The notes: generated by a model from the letters alone, not told the origin. A stretch of DNA of 64,000 bases from Nocardia alba NBRC 108234 (GCF_001612665.1 NZ_BDAX01000006.1:1-64000), one strand, 5' to 3'; counted from the first letter of the stretch, positions 1 to 8,862 are shown. Translations and numbers: made by a program.

Positions 1-49
1 ATCAGGCGCCGTTGCTTGCTCCTTCGTCGCCTACGCAACGACACCTGAT
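1..49. repeat. Imperfect inverted repeat at window edge
   Basis: ATCAGG (1-6) and CGTTGC (10-15) pair with GCAACG (35-40) and CCTGAT (44-49), separated by a 3x3 internal mismatch and a 19-nt loop. The left arm starts at the first base of the window, so the structure may extend further. It could be a terminator or a structured RNA end of the gene to the left, but no T-tract is visible. Confidence 0.35.
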
Positions 50-83
50 CGACGGGACGGCCGCGAACCCGGCCGCTGCGCGA

Positions 84-105
84 CCGGCCCCTCCCTAGGG
101 GTCGG
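84..105 (-). terminator. Candidate terminator hairpin after glmS
   Basis: A 9-bp stem (CCGGCCCCT with AGGGGTCGG, one G-T wobble) closes a 4-nt loop about 70 bases beyond the glmS stop. There is no T-run on either side, so intrinsic termination is uncertain. T-less hairpins are common behind actinobacterial genes. Confidence 0.35.
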
Positions 106-172
106 GGTTCTGGGGTTCGATTCGGGTTGGTTGAGCGTCGGCACGCTCGAGGTCGGGATTGCGGGGTCGGGC

Positions 173-2053
173 CTATTCGACGGTGACCGACTTGGCGAGG
201 TTGCGGGGTTTGTCCACGTCGTAGCCCAGCGCCTGTGCTACCTCGGCGGCGAAGATCTGTAGCGGCACTGTGGACAGCAACGGCTGGTACAGGGTCGGGG
301 CGGCGGGGATCTCGATCAGGTCGTCGGCGAACGGGCGCACGGTGTCGTCGCCCTCCTCGGCGATCACGATCGTGCGGGCGCCGCGCGCCTGGATCTCGCG
401 AATGTTGCTGAGCAGCTTGGAATGCAGCACCGCGCGGCCCTTCGGCGACGGCATCACGATGATCACCGGCAGGCCTTGTTCGATCAGGGCGATCGGCCCG
501 TGCTTGAGCTCGCCCGCGGCGAATCCCTCGGCGTGCAGGTAGGCCAGTTCCTTGAGCTTGAGCGCGCCTTCGAGCGCCACCGGGTAGCCCACGTGGCGAC
601 CGAGGAACAGCACCGTCGGCACATGCGCCAGTTCGCGTGCGATGGCCCGCACCTGCGGCGCGGTCTCGAGTACCCGGGAGATCAGCTTCGGCATCGACTC
701 GAGTTCGGCGAACTCGCGGGCCACCTCGTCGGGGTACTTGGTCCCGCGCGCCTGCGCCAGGGCCAGACCGACCAGATAGTTGGCGGCTACCTGCGCCAGG
801 AACGCCTTGGTCGAGGCGACTCCGATCTCGGGCCCGGTGCGCGTGTAGATCACCGCGTCGGACTCGCGCGGAATCTGCGCCCCGTTGGTGTTGCAGATCG
901 CCAACACGCGCGCCTTCTGCTCCTTGGCGTGGCGCACCGCTTCGAGGGTGTCGGCGGTCTCACCGGACTGCGAGATCGCCACCACCAGTGTCGACCGGTC
1001 CAGAACCGGGTCGCGGTAACGGAATTCGCTGGCGAGCTCCACCTCCACCGGCACCCGGGTCCAGTGCTCGATCGCGTATTTGGCGAGCAAGCCGGAATGA
1101 TACGAACTGCCGCAGGCGACGACGAACACCTTGTCGAACTCGCGCAGCTCCTGGTCGGCGAGGCGCTGTTCGTCGAGGACGATCCGGCCGCCCTTCTCGT
1201 CGATGACGAAATGCCCCAGCAGGGTGTCGGCGACGGCGGTCGGCTGCTCCTCGATCTCCTTGAGCATGAAGTAGTCGTGGCCGCCCTTCTCGGCGGCGGC
1301 GAGGTCCCAGTCGATGGTGAACGGCCTGCTGTGCACACCCTCGGTGTTGCCCGCGAAGTCGGTGACGCGGTAGCCCTCCGCGGTGATCACCACGGCCTGG
1401 TTCTGTCCGAGCTCGACCGCCTCGCGGGTGTGCTCGATGAACGCGGTGACATCGGAGGCGATGAACATCTCGCCCTCACCGACCCCGACGACCAGCGGCG
1501 TCGACCGCCGAGCCGCCACGATCGTGCCGGGATGATCGGCATGGGTGAACACCAACGTGAACGCGCCCTCCAGCCGCTGCAACACGGCATGGACACTCGC
1601 GGTGAACTCGCCCGCGGTGGGGCCGTCGGCGTACGCGCGCGACACCAGATGCACCGCGACCTCGGTATCGGTATCGCTGAGCAGCTCCACACCGGCTTCC
1701 TCGAGCTCGCGGCGCAGCGGCGCGAAGTTCTCGATGATGCCGTTGTGGACGACGGCGAGCTTGCCGGAGATGTCGCGATGGGGGTGCGCGTTGCGGTCGG
1801 TTGGCGCGCCGTGCGTGGCCCAGCGGGTATGCCCCATCCCGGTCGACCCGGCGAACCGCTCGGTGCCCGCCTCGCCGAGTTCGGCTTCCAGATTCGCCAG
1901 CCGTCCGGCCTTACGTTCGACCGCGAGAGCACCGTTTCCGTCGAGAATCGCGACCCCCGCGGAGTCGTATCCGCGGTACTCCATACGTCGTAACGCGTCG
2001 ACGACAACGCCCAGCGCATCCCGGTATCCGACGTACCCCACGATTCCGCACAT
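173..2053 (-). CDS. glmS: Glutamine--fructose-6-phosphate aminotransferase (isomerizing)
   Basis: Converts fructose-6-phosphate and glutamine to glucosamine-6-phosphate, the first committed step toward UDP-GlcNAc for peptidoglycan. The start at 2053 puts the catalytic N-terminal Cys at position 2 (MCGIVGYVGY), as the family requires. The ORF extends 30 codons further upstream, but that extension lacks family features. The N-terminal glutaminase domain has HTRWATHG and SDTDTE motifs. Two SIS domains follow (CGSSYHSG, SQSGETADT), and the C-terminus DKPRNLAKSVTVE is the usual family ending. At 626 aa it has normal length. The start is preceded by GGGGGACC. It is divergent from the hydrolase gene 36 bp away. 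glmM lies about 10.6 kb downstream, as part of the same pathway. Confidence 0.97.
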   Translation of the reverse strand: MCGIVGYVGYRDALGVVVDALRRMEYRGYDSAGVAILDGNGALAVERKAGRLANLEAELGEAGTERFAGSTGMGHTRWATHGAPTDRNAHPHRDISGKLAVVHNGIIENFAPLRRELEEAGVELLSDTDTEVAVHLVSRAYADGPTAGEFTASVHAVLQRLEGAFTLVFTHADHPGTIVAARRSTPLVVGVGEGEMFIASDVTAFIEHTREAVELGQNQAVVITAEGYRVTDFAGNTEGVHSRPFTIDWDLAAAEKGGHDYFMLKEIEEQPTAVADTLLGHFVIDEKGGRIVLDEQRLADQELREFDKVFVVACGSSYHSGLLAKYAIEHWTRVPVEVELASEFRYRDPVLDRSTLVVAISQSGETADTLEAVRHAKEQKARVLAICNTNGAQIPRESDAVIYTRTGPEIGVASTKAFLAQVAANYLVGLALAQARGTKYPDEVAREFAELESMPKLISRVLETAPQVRAIARELAHVPTVLFLGRHVGYPVALEGALKLKELAYLHAEGFAAGELKHGPIALIEQGLPVIIVMPSPKGRAVLHSKLLSNIREIQARGARTIVIAEEGDDTVRPFADDLIEIPAAPTLYQPLLSTVPLQIFAAEVAQALGYDVDKPRNLAKSVTVE

Positions 2054-2089
2054 GGTCCCCCACCCTACTGATCGGATACTCTTCTCGCC

Positions 2090-2944
2090 GTGTCGGTGTC
2101 TGCAAAATCGCTCGTGAGCGCCCTGTCCATGCGCGGCCCCCACCGGGTGCTGCGTGGGAATCTAGGGATCGCAGGTCAGCCGGGTGTGGTGTACACGCCC
2201 GAGTCCGGACTTGACCTGCCCGCTGTCGCGTTCGCGCACGGCTGGCTGACCAGCGCCGAGAACTACAAGAGCTTGCTCGAGCACATCGCGTCGTGGGGTT
2301 TCGTGGTCGCCGCGCCCGATACCGAGCGCGGCCCGATCCCGTCACATCTGGACCTCGGCACCGACTTGCTCACCACGCTCGACATCGTCAGCAAGGTCCG
2401 GCTCGGTGACGGCACCATCAGTGTCCGCCCCGACCGTCTCGCCCTCGCCGGCCACGGTATGGGCGCGGGCGCCGCCGTGATCGCCGCAGCTCAACGCCGG
2501 GTCGCCACCGTCGTGGCGCTCTTCCCCGCACCGACCTCCCCCGCCGCGGAGAACATCGCCCCCGACCTCGACACGCCCGGCCTGATCCTGACCGGTGACG
2601 ACCTCGACTCGGTCAGCTCCAACGCCCGCGCCCTCGCCGCGGCCTGGTCGGGCTCGTCGCTCCTGCGCACCATCGACGGCGCCTCCCACAACGGCATCAT
2701 CGAAGGCCGTCGCCTCTTCGCCGCTCTCGGCGCGGGCCGCTACGAACACAAAACCGACAAGACCACCCGCGCCCTGGTCACCGGCTACCTCCTCGCCACC
2801 CTCCTCGCCGACAAGAAGTACGCGATCTTCGCCGACCCCGAAGCCGAGATCCCCCACACGAAGGTGGTCGACCCGCACGCGGAGGTCGAGGTCGAGGCAC
2901 CGAAGTTGTCCATCGGCACGGTCGCCAAACTGATCCGGGGCTAG
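2090..2944 (+). CDS. Alpha/beta-hydrolase fold protein with Ser-to-Gly nucleophile
   Basis: A 284-aa cytosolic protein of the dienelactone hydrolase/PETase-like branch of the alpha/beta-hydrolase fold. The oxyanion region FAHGW (residues 48-52), the elbow LAGHGMGAG (119-127), the acid-loop candidate LTGDD and the terminal-His motif DGASHNG are all recognisable. The nucleophile expected at residue 123 (GxSxG) is Gly, coded GGT at 2456-2458, one base from AGT serine. It is therefore probably not a classical serine hydrolase as read. The GTG start lies 10 bp after a GATACT -10-like box (2075-2080), so the message may be nearly leaderless. Its role is unknown. Confidence 0.8.
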   Translation: MSVSAKSLVSALSMRGPHRVLRGNLGIAGQPGVVYTPESGLDLPAVAFAHGWLTSAENYKSLLEHIASWGFVVAAPDTERGPIPSHLDLGTDLLTTLDIVSKVRLGDGTISVRPDRLALAGHGMGAGAAVIAAAQRRVATVVALFPAPTSPAAENIAPDLDTPGLILTGDDLDSVSSNARALAAAWSGSSLLRTIDGASHNGIIEGRRLFAALGAGRYEHKTDKTTRALVTGYLLATLLADKKYAIFADPEAEIPHTKVVDPHAEVEVEAPKLSIGTVAKLIRG

Positions 2945-3326
2945 GCATCGCCAACCGAACTGCTGCGCAACACAGTTCAGATGTCGCCACGTTCCGGTGC
3001 GCCCGAATCGGTCCCAACTCCCAACCGGATTCCCATTTCCGCTGAGGATCAAGTCATCGGTTGCCCCGCGCGGTGATCACCGGCAATGCCTGGAAACGGT
3101 GTGGCTCTTCGACGCATCCGACGACACCCCATCGGTGTTGCATCGCAATGACAGCCAATCTCGCATAAATGCGTTGCAGCAGAGCCTTTTTGCGCCAAGC
3201 ACCGAGTCGATGAACACTTGTAGAACTCGGTGACAGAGCCCGCTACCGAGCTGATGGCGCCACTACTATCGGTGGCCGAGCGTCGGGGGCGGTTCAACCT
3301 GGCGGGGGCTTTGGGACGGGGAATTC
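2945..3326 (+). promoter_or_regulatory. 382-bp upstream region of first effector cluster
   Basis: No convincing gene. It holds a small inverted repeat (GAACTG at 2957-2962, CAGTTC at 2973-2978) just after the hydrolase stop. A perfect 12-bp palindrome CGGTGATCACCG (3071-3082) lies inside an outer TTGCC/GGCAA dyad (3061-3086). The stretch is visibly less GC-rich than its flanks and probably contains the promoter and operator of the 3327-6713 cluster. Confidence 0.4.
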
Positions 3327-3650
3327 ATGCAGGTTTCGCCAGCCGAACTGCGGGCAGTCGCAGTCGAGATGGATCGGATCGCCGACGAAGGGATCGGCCG
3401 GCTCCCGGTGATCGATACGCCGGGATTTCTGGGAACCCTCGGCGCCTTTATGGCCGGGTCGGATGTCGGGCCGGAGTTGGACAAGATCGAGCCCGCCCGT
3501 ACCCGTAGCTTGAAGGTGGCCGGTGGACGGTATCGGGAACTGGGCGCGGTGTTGCGCGCGTCCGCGGACGCCTATACCGATTCCGACCTCGCCGCCGCCA
3601 CGCGCATCGCCGCGCTCAGCGATCTGAACACCGGGGAGATGCCGCAGTGA
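3327..3650 (+). CDS. EspC-like type VII secretion substrate
   Basis: A 107-aa all-alpha protein beginning MQVSPAELRAVAVEMDRIAD, with the pattern of the actinobacterial EspC-type family (small partners secreted with larger ESX substrates). The helical halves are separated around residues 28-50. Gly and Leu are regularly spaced, and the end is an acidic, non-hydrophobic tail. There is no signal peptide or TM segment. It is first in a plus-strand cluster and overlaps the next gene by 4 bp (ATGA at 3647), which suggests paired translation. A homologous small gene opens the opposing cluster (8863-9177). Family membership is read from pattern, so the substrate role is inferred. Confidence 0.65.
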   Translation: MQVSPAELRAVAVEMDRIADEGIGRLPVIDTPGFLGTLGAFMAGSDVGPELDKIEPARTRSLKVAGGRYRELGAVLRASADAYTDSDLAAATRIAALSDLNTGEMPQ

Positions 3651-4285
3651 AGCGACCGAATCCGGGTCTGGTTCGTTACTGGAACATCGATCTCGCGTCG
3701 ACCGCGACTAAGGCGACGGCTATCGCCGACGGAATTCGCACCTCGGTCGAGCAGATGCACCGGGCCATTGACGCGATGAATTGGTCAGGCCAGGCGCGGC
3801 AAGCGGCGGACACCCGGTGCCAGCGCGAGGTGACGCAGATGCGGGTGCTCGCCGCCGCCTACGACGATCTGGCAACCGCGCTCAACAACGGGCATTCGCA
3901 GATGGGCCCACCGGTGTCCACCTTGCGGGCCGACTACGCCTCGCTGGTCAGCGACCGGTATATCGTCCATTTCGACTGGACCGTCGTCAATGAATCAGAT
4001 GACGATGCGCGGAATCAGGAAGCTGCCAACCAAACCATTCGCCTGCAGCGTCTCGCCGACGAACTCGGATGGGCCGACCACAACTGTGCCCAAGCGGTAA
4101 GCAAGGCCGTCGACGCCATCAATCAGCTCACGCCGGAAACGGCCGGCCTGAATCCACGCCTCGCGCGCGAGGATGTCGACGCCTTCCGCAACGGGACCGC
4201 GACGACTGAGCAAATACAGCGGCTGCGCTGGGCGACGACGCTGAGCCCGGAGCAGATCGATGCATGGCCAGCGGCCAACAGGTAG
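3647..4285 (+). CDS. WXG-type protein, likely N-terminal part of split T7SS effector
   Basis: A 212-aa helical protein with a WSG motif (Trp46, Gly48) in the helical-hairpin context of WXG/ESX proteins: AMNWSGQARQAADTRC. It follows the EspC-like gene with a 4-bp overlap. Its last codons read SPEQIDA then WPAANR and stop, while the overlapping next frame continues MASGQQVVIPQQQLDYL. Joining the two by a -1 shift at the GATGCATGG stretch (about 4258-4267) gives a smooth SPEQIDA-MASGQQV sequence. It is therefore likely the N-terminal half of one large effector, broken by a mutation, a sequencing error or programmed frameshifting. An independent short protein is the alternative. Confidence 0.6.
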   Translation: MKRPNPGLVRYWNIDLASTATKATAIADGIRTSVEQMHRAIDAMNWSGQARQAADTRCQREVTQMRVLAAAYDDLATALNNGHSQMGPPVSTLRADYASLVSDRYIVHFDWTVVNESDDDARNQEAANQTIRLQRLADELGWADHNCAQAVSKAVDAINQLTPETAGLNPRLAREDVDAFRNGTATTEQIQRLRWATTLSPEQIDAWPAANR

Positions 4286-5919
4286 TCATCCCCCAGCAGC
4301 AACTGGACTATCTGACGTCGGTGATGCGCGACCTCGACGGGATGTCGGTCACCCAGATCTCGCAGATCGGCGCTGGGCTGCCCAATGGTCAGGACAAAGT
4401 GGTGCAGGCCGGTCTTGCCGACGCCATCCAGTTGGCATCGAACCCACAGGTGACCTCGAGCGGCTTGACAGCGGCGCAGGGCGGAAAAGTCGGTGTGGAT
4501 TTCGGTGGGTTGGGCGCTTTGCCCTCACAACTACGAACAACGCTCACCGAGGATCCGAAGAACTCGCTCACCAAGAAGGACGACCTGCTGACGGTGTCGA
4601 ACATTCTCGGCAAGGGGTCCCCCTTGCTCGCGGAAGGCACCGACGCCGACCGCGCGCTGCTCAACCAAGCTGTCAATATCGCAAGTCGCGACAGCTATCC
4701 GGTGGTGCCGGGCGGAGCGGATGTCACGGGCTTTACCGACACGACGGACGACAGCATCGCCAGCAAAATACTCAGTCAAGCCGGTGGCGACCGGGCGGCG
4801 GTGCATGACCTCCTCACCGGACAAGGCATGGACGCCGTACTGGCGCCCGGGGAGAAATTCGACAACCAGGCTGCGATCGGCACCTTGCTGGACCACAACT
4901 GGCACGGATCCGATGATGGTGTCACCACGGTTCTGAAGACCATTGACGACAATGCCACATCATCGAACTCGCACGTGAATTCCGAGGCGGGTCAATCGGC
5001 TCGCCAGCTCGCGAATTATGTCTCGACCCACCGTGAAGCATTGCTGAATCTGACCGATGAGACCGGCGGTCCGGGAAATCTGCTCCAAGATCCGGTGAGT
5101 ATCGGCAGCGCCAATCCGCAAATGACCGCCCAGCTCGGCGACACGCTGGCGAACTATATTCCCGCGATGGCTGGGGTACGCGACAGCGATCTGGCCGCTC
5201 ACGGATTCTATGACAACAACGGCGGCGACTTCGATAAAAAGGCCATGACGAACGTTTTCGCCGTCATCGATTCCGACCCGGACGCGGCAAAACAGTTCAA
5301 TGCGAATGCCTACCAGGCGGTCGCCGACCTCAATCAGAAGTTCGGCGCGACCGGCGCGACAGACTACTCGCTGGCAGAATGGGGTGCCCGCATCGACCAG
5401 GCTGCTCAGGACGGGGCTCTGCTCGAGATCGGCACCAGAGAAGCAGACGCGGCCACGGCGCAAAAGGAGAAAATGGCGCTATTCGACAGCGTTCGGGAGG
5501 TCGGGGCATTCGGCTTGAAGCGAATTCCGCTGGCTGGAGACCTACTGGAACTCGGCTGGAAATCGACATCGCCGGAGGTACGACTGGGTGCGTTGGGGAC
5601 TGTTCCCGAGGTGGCAACCCATGTCGACACCTCGAACTATGGCAGCACACCGGCGCAGACATACAACATCTTGCAAGGTATCGCGAACTCGCCCGGGCAT
5701 CCCGACCTTCGGTCCGACCCCAACATCGGCCGCTACTTTGATCAGGAGACCGGCCAACTCCGTTCCTTCGATGAGATTCGCCACGAGGGCGGGAGACCCG
5801 CGGGCACGAACCTTCCCGAACTGAACACGAACGTAGCGAAGTACGCCCCCACTGTGTCCGAATATCGTGACCGATGGGACAGCGGACACGGTCGCGAGCC
5901 CGGTGACGCTCCGAAATGA
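4264..5919 (+). CDS. Large T7SS effector-like protein (C-terminal part of split ORF)
   Basis: A 551-aa, mostly helical, Gln/Asp-rich protein without signal peptide or TM segment. It resembles the large 'TPR-repeat region' proteins found beside WXG/EspC genes in nocardiae and mycobacteria; no catalytic motif was recognised. It overlaps the previous gene by 22 bp in the -1 frame. Its own start has only a distant GGAG (11 nt), in keeping with either translational coupling or a frameshifted single gene. The C-terminal 100 residues (RYFDQETGQLRSFDEIRHEG onward) are polar and could hold a toxin or effector domain. The next gene overlaps its stop by 4 bp. Confidence 0.6.
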   Translation: MASGQQVVIPQQQLDYLTSVMRDLDGMSVTQISQIGAGLPNGQDKVVQAGLADAIQLASNPQVTSSGLTAAQGGKVGVDFGGLGALPSQLRTTLTEDPKNSLTKKDDLLTVSNILGKGSPLLAEGTDADRALLNQAVNIASRDSYPVVPGGADVTGFTDTTDDSIASKILSQAGGDRAAVHDLLTGQGMDAVLAPGEKFDNQAAIGTLLDHNWHGSDDGVTTVLKTIDDNATSSNSHVNSEAGQSARQLANYVSTHREALLNLTDETGGPGNLLQDPVSIGSANPQMTAQLGDTLANYIPAMAGVRDSDLAAHGFYDNNGGDFDKKAMTNVFAVIDSDPDAAKQFNANAYQAVADLNQKFGATGATDYSLAEWGARIDQAAQDGALLEIGTREADAATAQKEKMALFDSVREVGAFGLKRIPLAGDLLELGWKSTSPEVRLGALGTVPEVATHVDTSNYGSTPAQTYNILQGIANSPGHPDLRSDPNIGRYFDQETGQLRSFDEIRHEGGRPAGTNLPELNTNVAKYAPTVSEYRDRWDSGHGREPGDAPK

Positions 5920-6713
5920 GACGTTACGCAAGGGCGCTGGGCGCGGGGTTGCCGGTCATCACTCTGCTCGTGTTGAGCGGCCTCGCTGGTGATGTACCGA
6001 GGCCGCCCCACATCTGGAAGGACCGATACCAGTACAACTTCCGTTGGGCGTCACCTTCGGGCGTAGATCTGAATTCGGAAATCGCGATTCAGGTTCGGTC
6101 CTATGTCGAGACCGCGTTTCTGAACGGAGCGGGTGAGACAGACTGGCGCGAGATATGGAAACGGATGGGAGTCGCCGAGAACCAGCTTTTCAGCCCGCTC
6201 GCGCTGCAGTTCGACGAACGCGCAACCGACCCCGATTGGACGATTCGGGGTACGGCCTACGCTTCCTTGACTGCTGTCCAGCGGCACGACATCCCACCAC
6301 CGTACGATCGACGGACTCCCCCGAATCGGTGGTATTTGACTGCGACGGTGTGTGTTTGGGGCACCGGATTGGCGTACGGCGATATGTCCGGGGAGTACTA
6401 CTCGGGTCGGTACGCGGCCTTACGTTCGGGCAGGCTCGAGCTGGTCTTCTCGCTGCCCGGTGGTGGGGTAGCCGATCCTGATGCCCGAATCTCGGGGCCA
6501 GCTCGGTACCCCACTCGCGACTACTTCGGCGACTGGATCCAGTCGTGGCGGGTAGTCACGCCAGACCTCGAACGAGGTTCCGGCAACCCTGAAACATGTC
6601 GGCTCCCTTCCGAGTTCCCCGACGCGCTCGACCCAGGCGAGTATGTCGAGAAACCCTCGGTGCGAGTCCCCCCGCCCGAGGTACTTCCGCCCTACCCCGG
6701 CTGGCCCGAATAG
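5916..6713 (+). CDS. Hypothetical exported protein
   Basis: A 265-aa protein whose N-terminus (MRRYARALGAGLPVITLLVLSGLAG) is a signal sequence or membrane anchor, with no lipobox Cys. The rest is extracytoplasmic in style: Trp/Tyr-rich, Pro-rich at the end, with two Cys (in TVCVWG near residue 145 and in ETCRLPS near 228) that could form a disulfide. The start overlaps the effector stop (ATGA), so it is translated with it. The position suggests a cell-envelope partner or an immunity-type protein for the effector, but no family was recognised and no function is assigned. Confidence 0.6.
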   Translation: MRRYARALGAGLPVITLLVLSGLAGDVPRPPHIWKDRYQYNFRWASPSGVDLNSEIAIQVRSYVETAFLNGAGETDWREIWKRMGVAENQLFSPLALQFDERATDPDWTIRGTAYASLTAVQRHDIPPPYDRRTPPNRWYLTATVCVWGTGLAYGDMSGEYYSGRYAALRSGRLELVFSLPGGGVADPDARISGPARYPTRDYFGDWIQSWRVVTPDLERGSGNPETCRLPSEFPDALDPGEYVEKPSVRVPPPEVLPPYPGWPE

Positions 6714-6845
6714 GTCGCCACGGCGCACATCCGTTCTCCGCCGAGCCGTCAGTTGAGCTCGGAAACCACGTTGCGCGAGGCAGCACCGTCGACCCCTACT
6801 ACGTGTCGGCGGCGCTGCCGTCACTCATCGCCGGTACTGAAACGC

Positions 6846-7187
6846 TCAGACGAGCCAACTCTTGCGCTGGTAGTACTCGGCTTCGGGATCGTCGTCGTCC
6901 AGGGGAGCAGCGCGGTCATTAGCCCGTCGAGCGGCGACGGACCGGGCGATGGCTTCGCGCTGCTCTCTTGCCGCGGTTTCCTGACGCTCGCGTTCCTCCG
7001 CTTCGATCCGTTCCCGCTCTTCGGCTTCGGCAGCTTCGCGCTCCCTGGCCGCATGAATCTCGGCGAGGATCTCGTGACCATTGTTGCGCACGGCGAGGCT
7101 GCTGCGCATCTCGTCGTACTCGTCGTCCAGAATCTGCACCCGGCGAAGGAACTCGTGAGCGCCTTCGTCGATCCGCGATCGACTCAT
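6846..7187 (-). CDS. Small coiled-coil protein of second effector cluster
   Basis: A 113-aa, strongly charged protein. Residues about 45-92 are an uninterrupted Glu/Arg/Ala coiled coil (AAREREAAEAEERERIEAEE). The start is supported by AGAGGA seven bases upstream. It is last of three minus-strand genes (9177-6846), 25 bp after the large WXG-type protein. In other ESX loci such small coiled-coil proteins can be chaperones or structural adaptors; here that is only a suggestion from position. There is no TM segment or signal peptide. Confidence 0.6.
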   Translation of the reverse strand: MSRSRIDEGAHEFLRRVQILDDEYDEMRSSLAVRNNGHEILAEIHAAREREAAEAEERERIEAEERERQETAAREQREAIARSVAARRANDRAAPLDDDDPEAEYYQRKSWLV

Positions 7188-7212
7188 GACGAAATCCTCT
7201 CAACTCGTTGAT

Positions 7213-8814
7213 TCACAGCGGTCCCGCCTCCGACAACACCGCACCGCTGTCACCCGGATCGGGTTGTTGCTGACCCACCGGGTACTGCTCCGCCCAGTGC
7301 TCGCCGTCGGGCTCGTTGTCCGCGCTGGGCCCGGCGGCGGTCCCCGGCACACCCTCGGCGGCATAGCCTTTGGCGTTGAGCGAGCCGGTCGGGTTGGCCG
7401 TCGCGCCCGAGGACGTCCCCTGTTCGGCATCCTCGAGATCGGTCGGGCCCTGACCTGTGCCGGTCTCCGGTGTGCCCGAACCGATTGCGCCGCTGGACTG
7501 ATCGTCGCTGATCACCGGAATGCCGTTCGCGTCCAGCGTCATGCCGTATTCGTGGGAGTTGCCAGCGGAATCGGTGGTACTCACCGTGAGTTGGCCGTTC
7601 TCATCGGTTCCCACACTGACCTGGGTGCCGTTCAGGTCGAATGTCGCGCCACCGGACAGCAAGCTGCTCAACTGGCTGGATATCGACGCGAAACCCTCTT
7701 GGACCGAGGTACTGAGCGAGGTGAGGCCGGAACTGATCGTCTCCGCTGTGGTCGTGACAAGCGATTCGAGTTCGCTCACCGAGGACACGAGCGAGGTGAG
7801 GCTGGACACCACCTCGCTGACCGTATCGGTGATGTCGCTGATCGTATCGGTGATGTCGTCATCATCGTCGTCATCATCATCATCGTCGTCCTTGGTGGTC
7901 GACGGATCCTCGGTGGTCGCCGGTTTGGTCGACGTGTCCTCCGTTGTCGTCGGTGTGCCACCGGTCGACGTGGTGTCGCCCTTGGACGTATCTTTCGTTG
8001 TGGGCTGTTCCGTTGTCACAGGTGTCTGCGGCTTGCTCGACTCCTGCGGCATCGGGTAAGCGCCGGTATCCAGCTTGTTCAGGGCTTCGACAAGAACACC
8101 ATAAATTCGACGAACTTCGGTGTCGACCTCTTTACACAGCTGAATGAATTTGTCGTACGTTGCGTGGACGTGCGGCATGAAGATATCGACCAGCCACTGC
8201 TTCGCCTTCTTGCCTGCGTCAGAATCCGGTTCATACGCTACTTCTTGTATGTATTCATCGATCGCGGTGCGGCTCATCCCACTGCTGTTCTGCTGCGGTA
8301 TGTCAGGCGTATTGGGTGACCAAAAGCTCTGGACCGTAACCGCTTTGTGCCGCACAGCAGTGCGCAGCGCGGTCGCGGCATTGCTGAGCTCCAGTGATAT
8401 CGTCGCAGCTTCGGTGCGATCTTGTTCGGCACGCATAATCTGCGTATTCAGCATATTGGACGCGGAGTCGCCCGCCTGCCCCTGCCATATCGACGGCAAC
8501 GCGGAGAGCTGCCGTCGCTGCTCGTCGATCTCGCCGGGCAATTTAGCCATTACCTTGGACAGCGCCGTGGACATCCGATCGATTGCCGCGATATCCATAC
8601 CGCGTTCGGTATCGTATTTCGCGTAGATCGAATCGAAATCACTGTTCGCTCCCGCGAGCAATTCTGCCCGAGCGGGAGCATGAGTAGCAGCTGACGCCCG
8701 TCCGTAGCGCGGCAGATATTCGACGAAATACTGCAAACCTTCCGCACCGAGGTCGAGCATCTCGTCGGCGCCACCGCCGGTAGGAATATTCGCCCAGGTC
8801 GGGGTGTCAGCCAT
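7213..8814 (-). CDS. Large WXG-type T7SS substrate with poly-Asp linker
   Basis: A 533-aa protein. The helical N-terminal part (1-235) has a WQG motif (Trp110, Gly112: SIWQGQAGDSASNML), typical of WXG/LXG-type substrates. A Thr/Ser/Pro-rich linker follows, then 12 consecutive Asp (about 309-320), then Ser/Thr-rich amphipathic heptad-like repeats (ITDTISDITDTVSEV). The C-terminal region holds a beta segment (FDLNGTQVSVGTDENGQLTV) and a disordered acidic tail. It sits 48 bp after the EspC-like gene. The Asp/Thr-rich make-up suggests an exported or surface-exposed protein. The C-terminal function is unknown. Confidence 0.65.
   Translation of the reverse strand: MADTPTWANIPTGGGADEMLDLGAEGLQYFVEYLPRYGRASAATHAPARAELLAGANSDFDSIYAKYDTERGMDIAAIDRMSTALSKVMAKLPGEIDEQRRQLSALPSIWQGQAGDSASNMLNTQIMRAEQDRTEAATISLELSNAATALRTAVRHKAVTVQSFWSPNTPDIPQQNSSGMSRTAIDEYIQEVAYEPDSDAGKKAKQWLVDIFMPHVHATYDKFIQLCKEVDTEVRRIYGVLVEALNKLDTGAYPMPQESSKPQTPVTTEQPTTKDTSKGDTTSTGGTPTTTEDTSTKPATTEDPSTTKDDDDDDDDDDDDITDTISDITDTVSEVVSSLTSLVSSVSELESLVTTTAETISSGLTSLSTSVQEGFASISSQLSSLLSGGATFDLNGTQVSVGTDENGQLTVSTTDSAGNSHEYGMTLDANGIPVISDDQSSGAIGSGTPETGTGQGPTDLEDAEQGTSSGATANPTGSLNAKGYAAEGVPGTAAGPSADNEPDGEHWAEQYPVGQQQPDPGDSGAVLSEAGPL
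7817..7890 (-). repeat. 21-nt tandem repeat next to poly-Asp codon run
   Basis: Two adjacent 21-nt copies (7817-7837 and 7838-7858) differ at one base and encode ITDTISD/ITDTVSE. They abut a 36-nt run of GAC/GAT codons (7855-7890) giving 12 Asp. Both lie inside the 7213-8814 gene and are candidates for slippage-driven length variation. Confidence 0.85.
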
Positions 8815-8862
8815 GGACGCCCCCGGACACCACGGCCGGATGTGTCGACACGATCGCGCGCA

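Noticed and set aside
1..172. Possible tRNA or small RNA at the left edge
   Set aside because: Hairpins are present but no cloverleaf, anticodon arm or T-loop sequence could be assembled.
422..1993. 523-codon plus-strand open frame over glmS
   Set aside because: Antisense shadow of a full-length conserved gene with no domain pattern.
2054..2143. 30-codon N-terminal extension of GlmS
   Set aside because: GlmS needs Cys directly after the start Met for catalysis; MCGIVGYVGY begins at 2053 with a good ribosome site.
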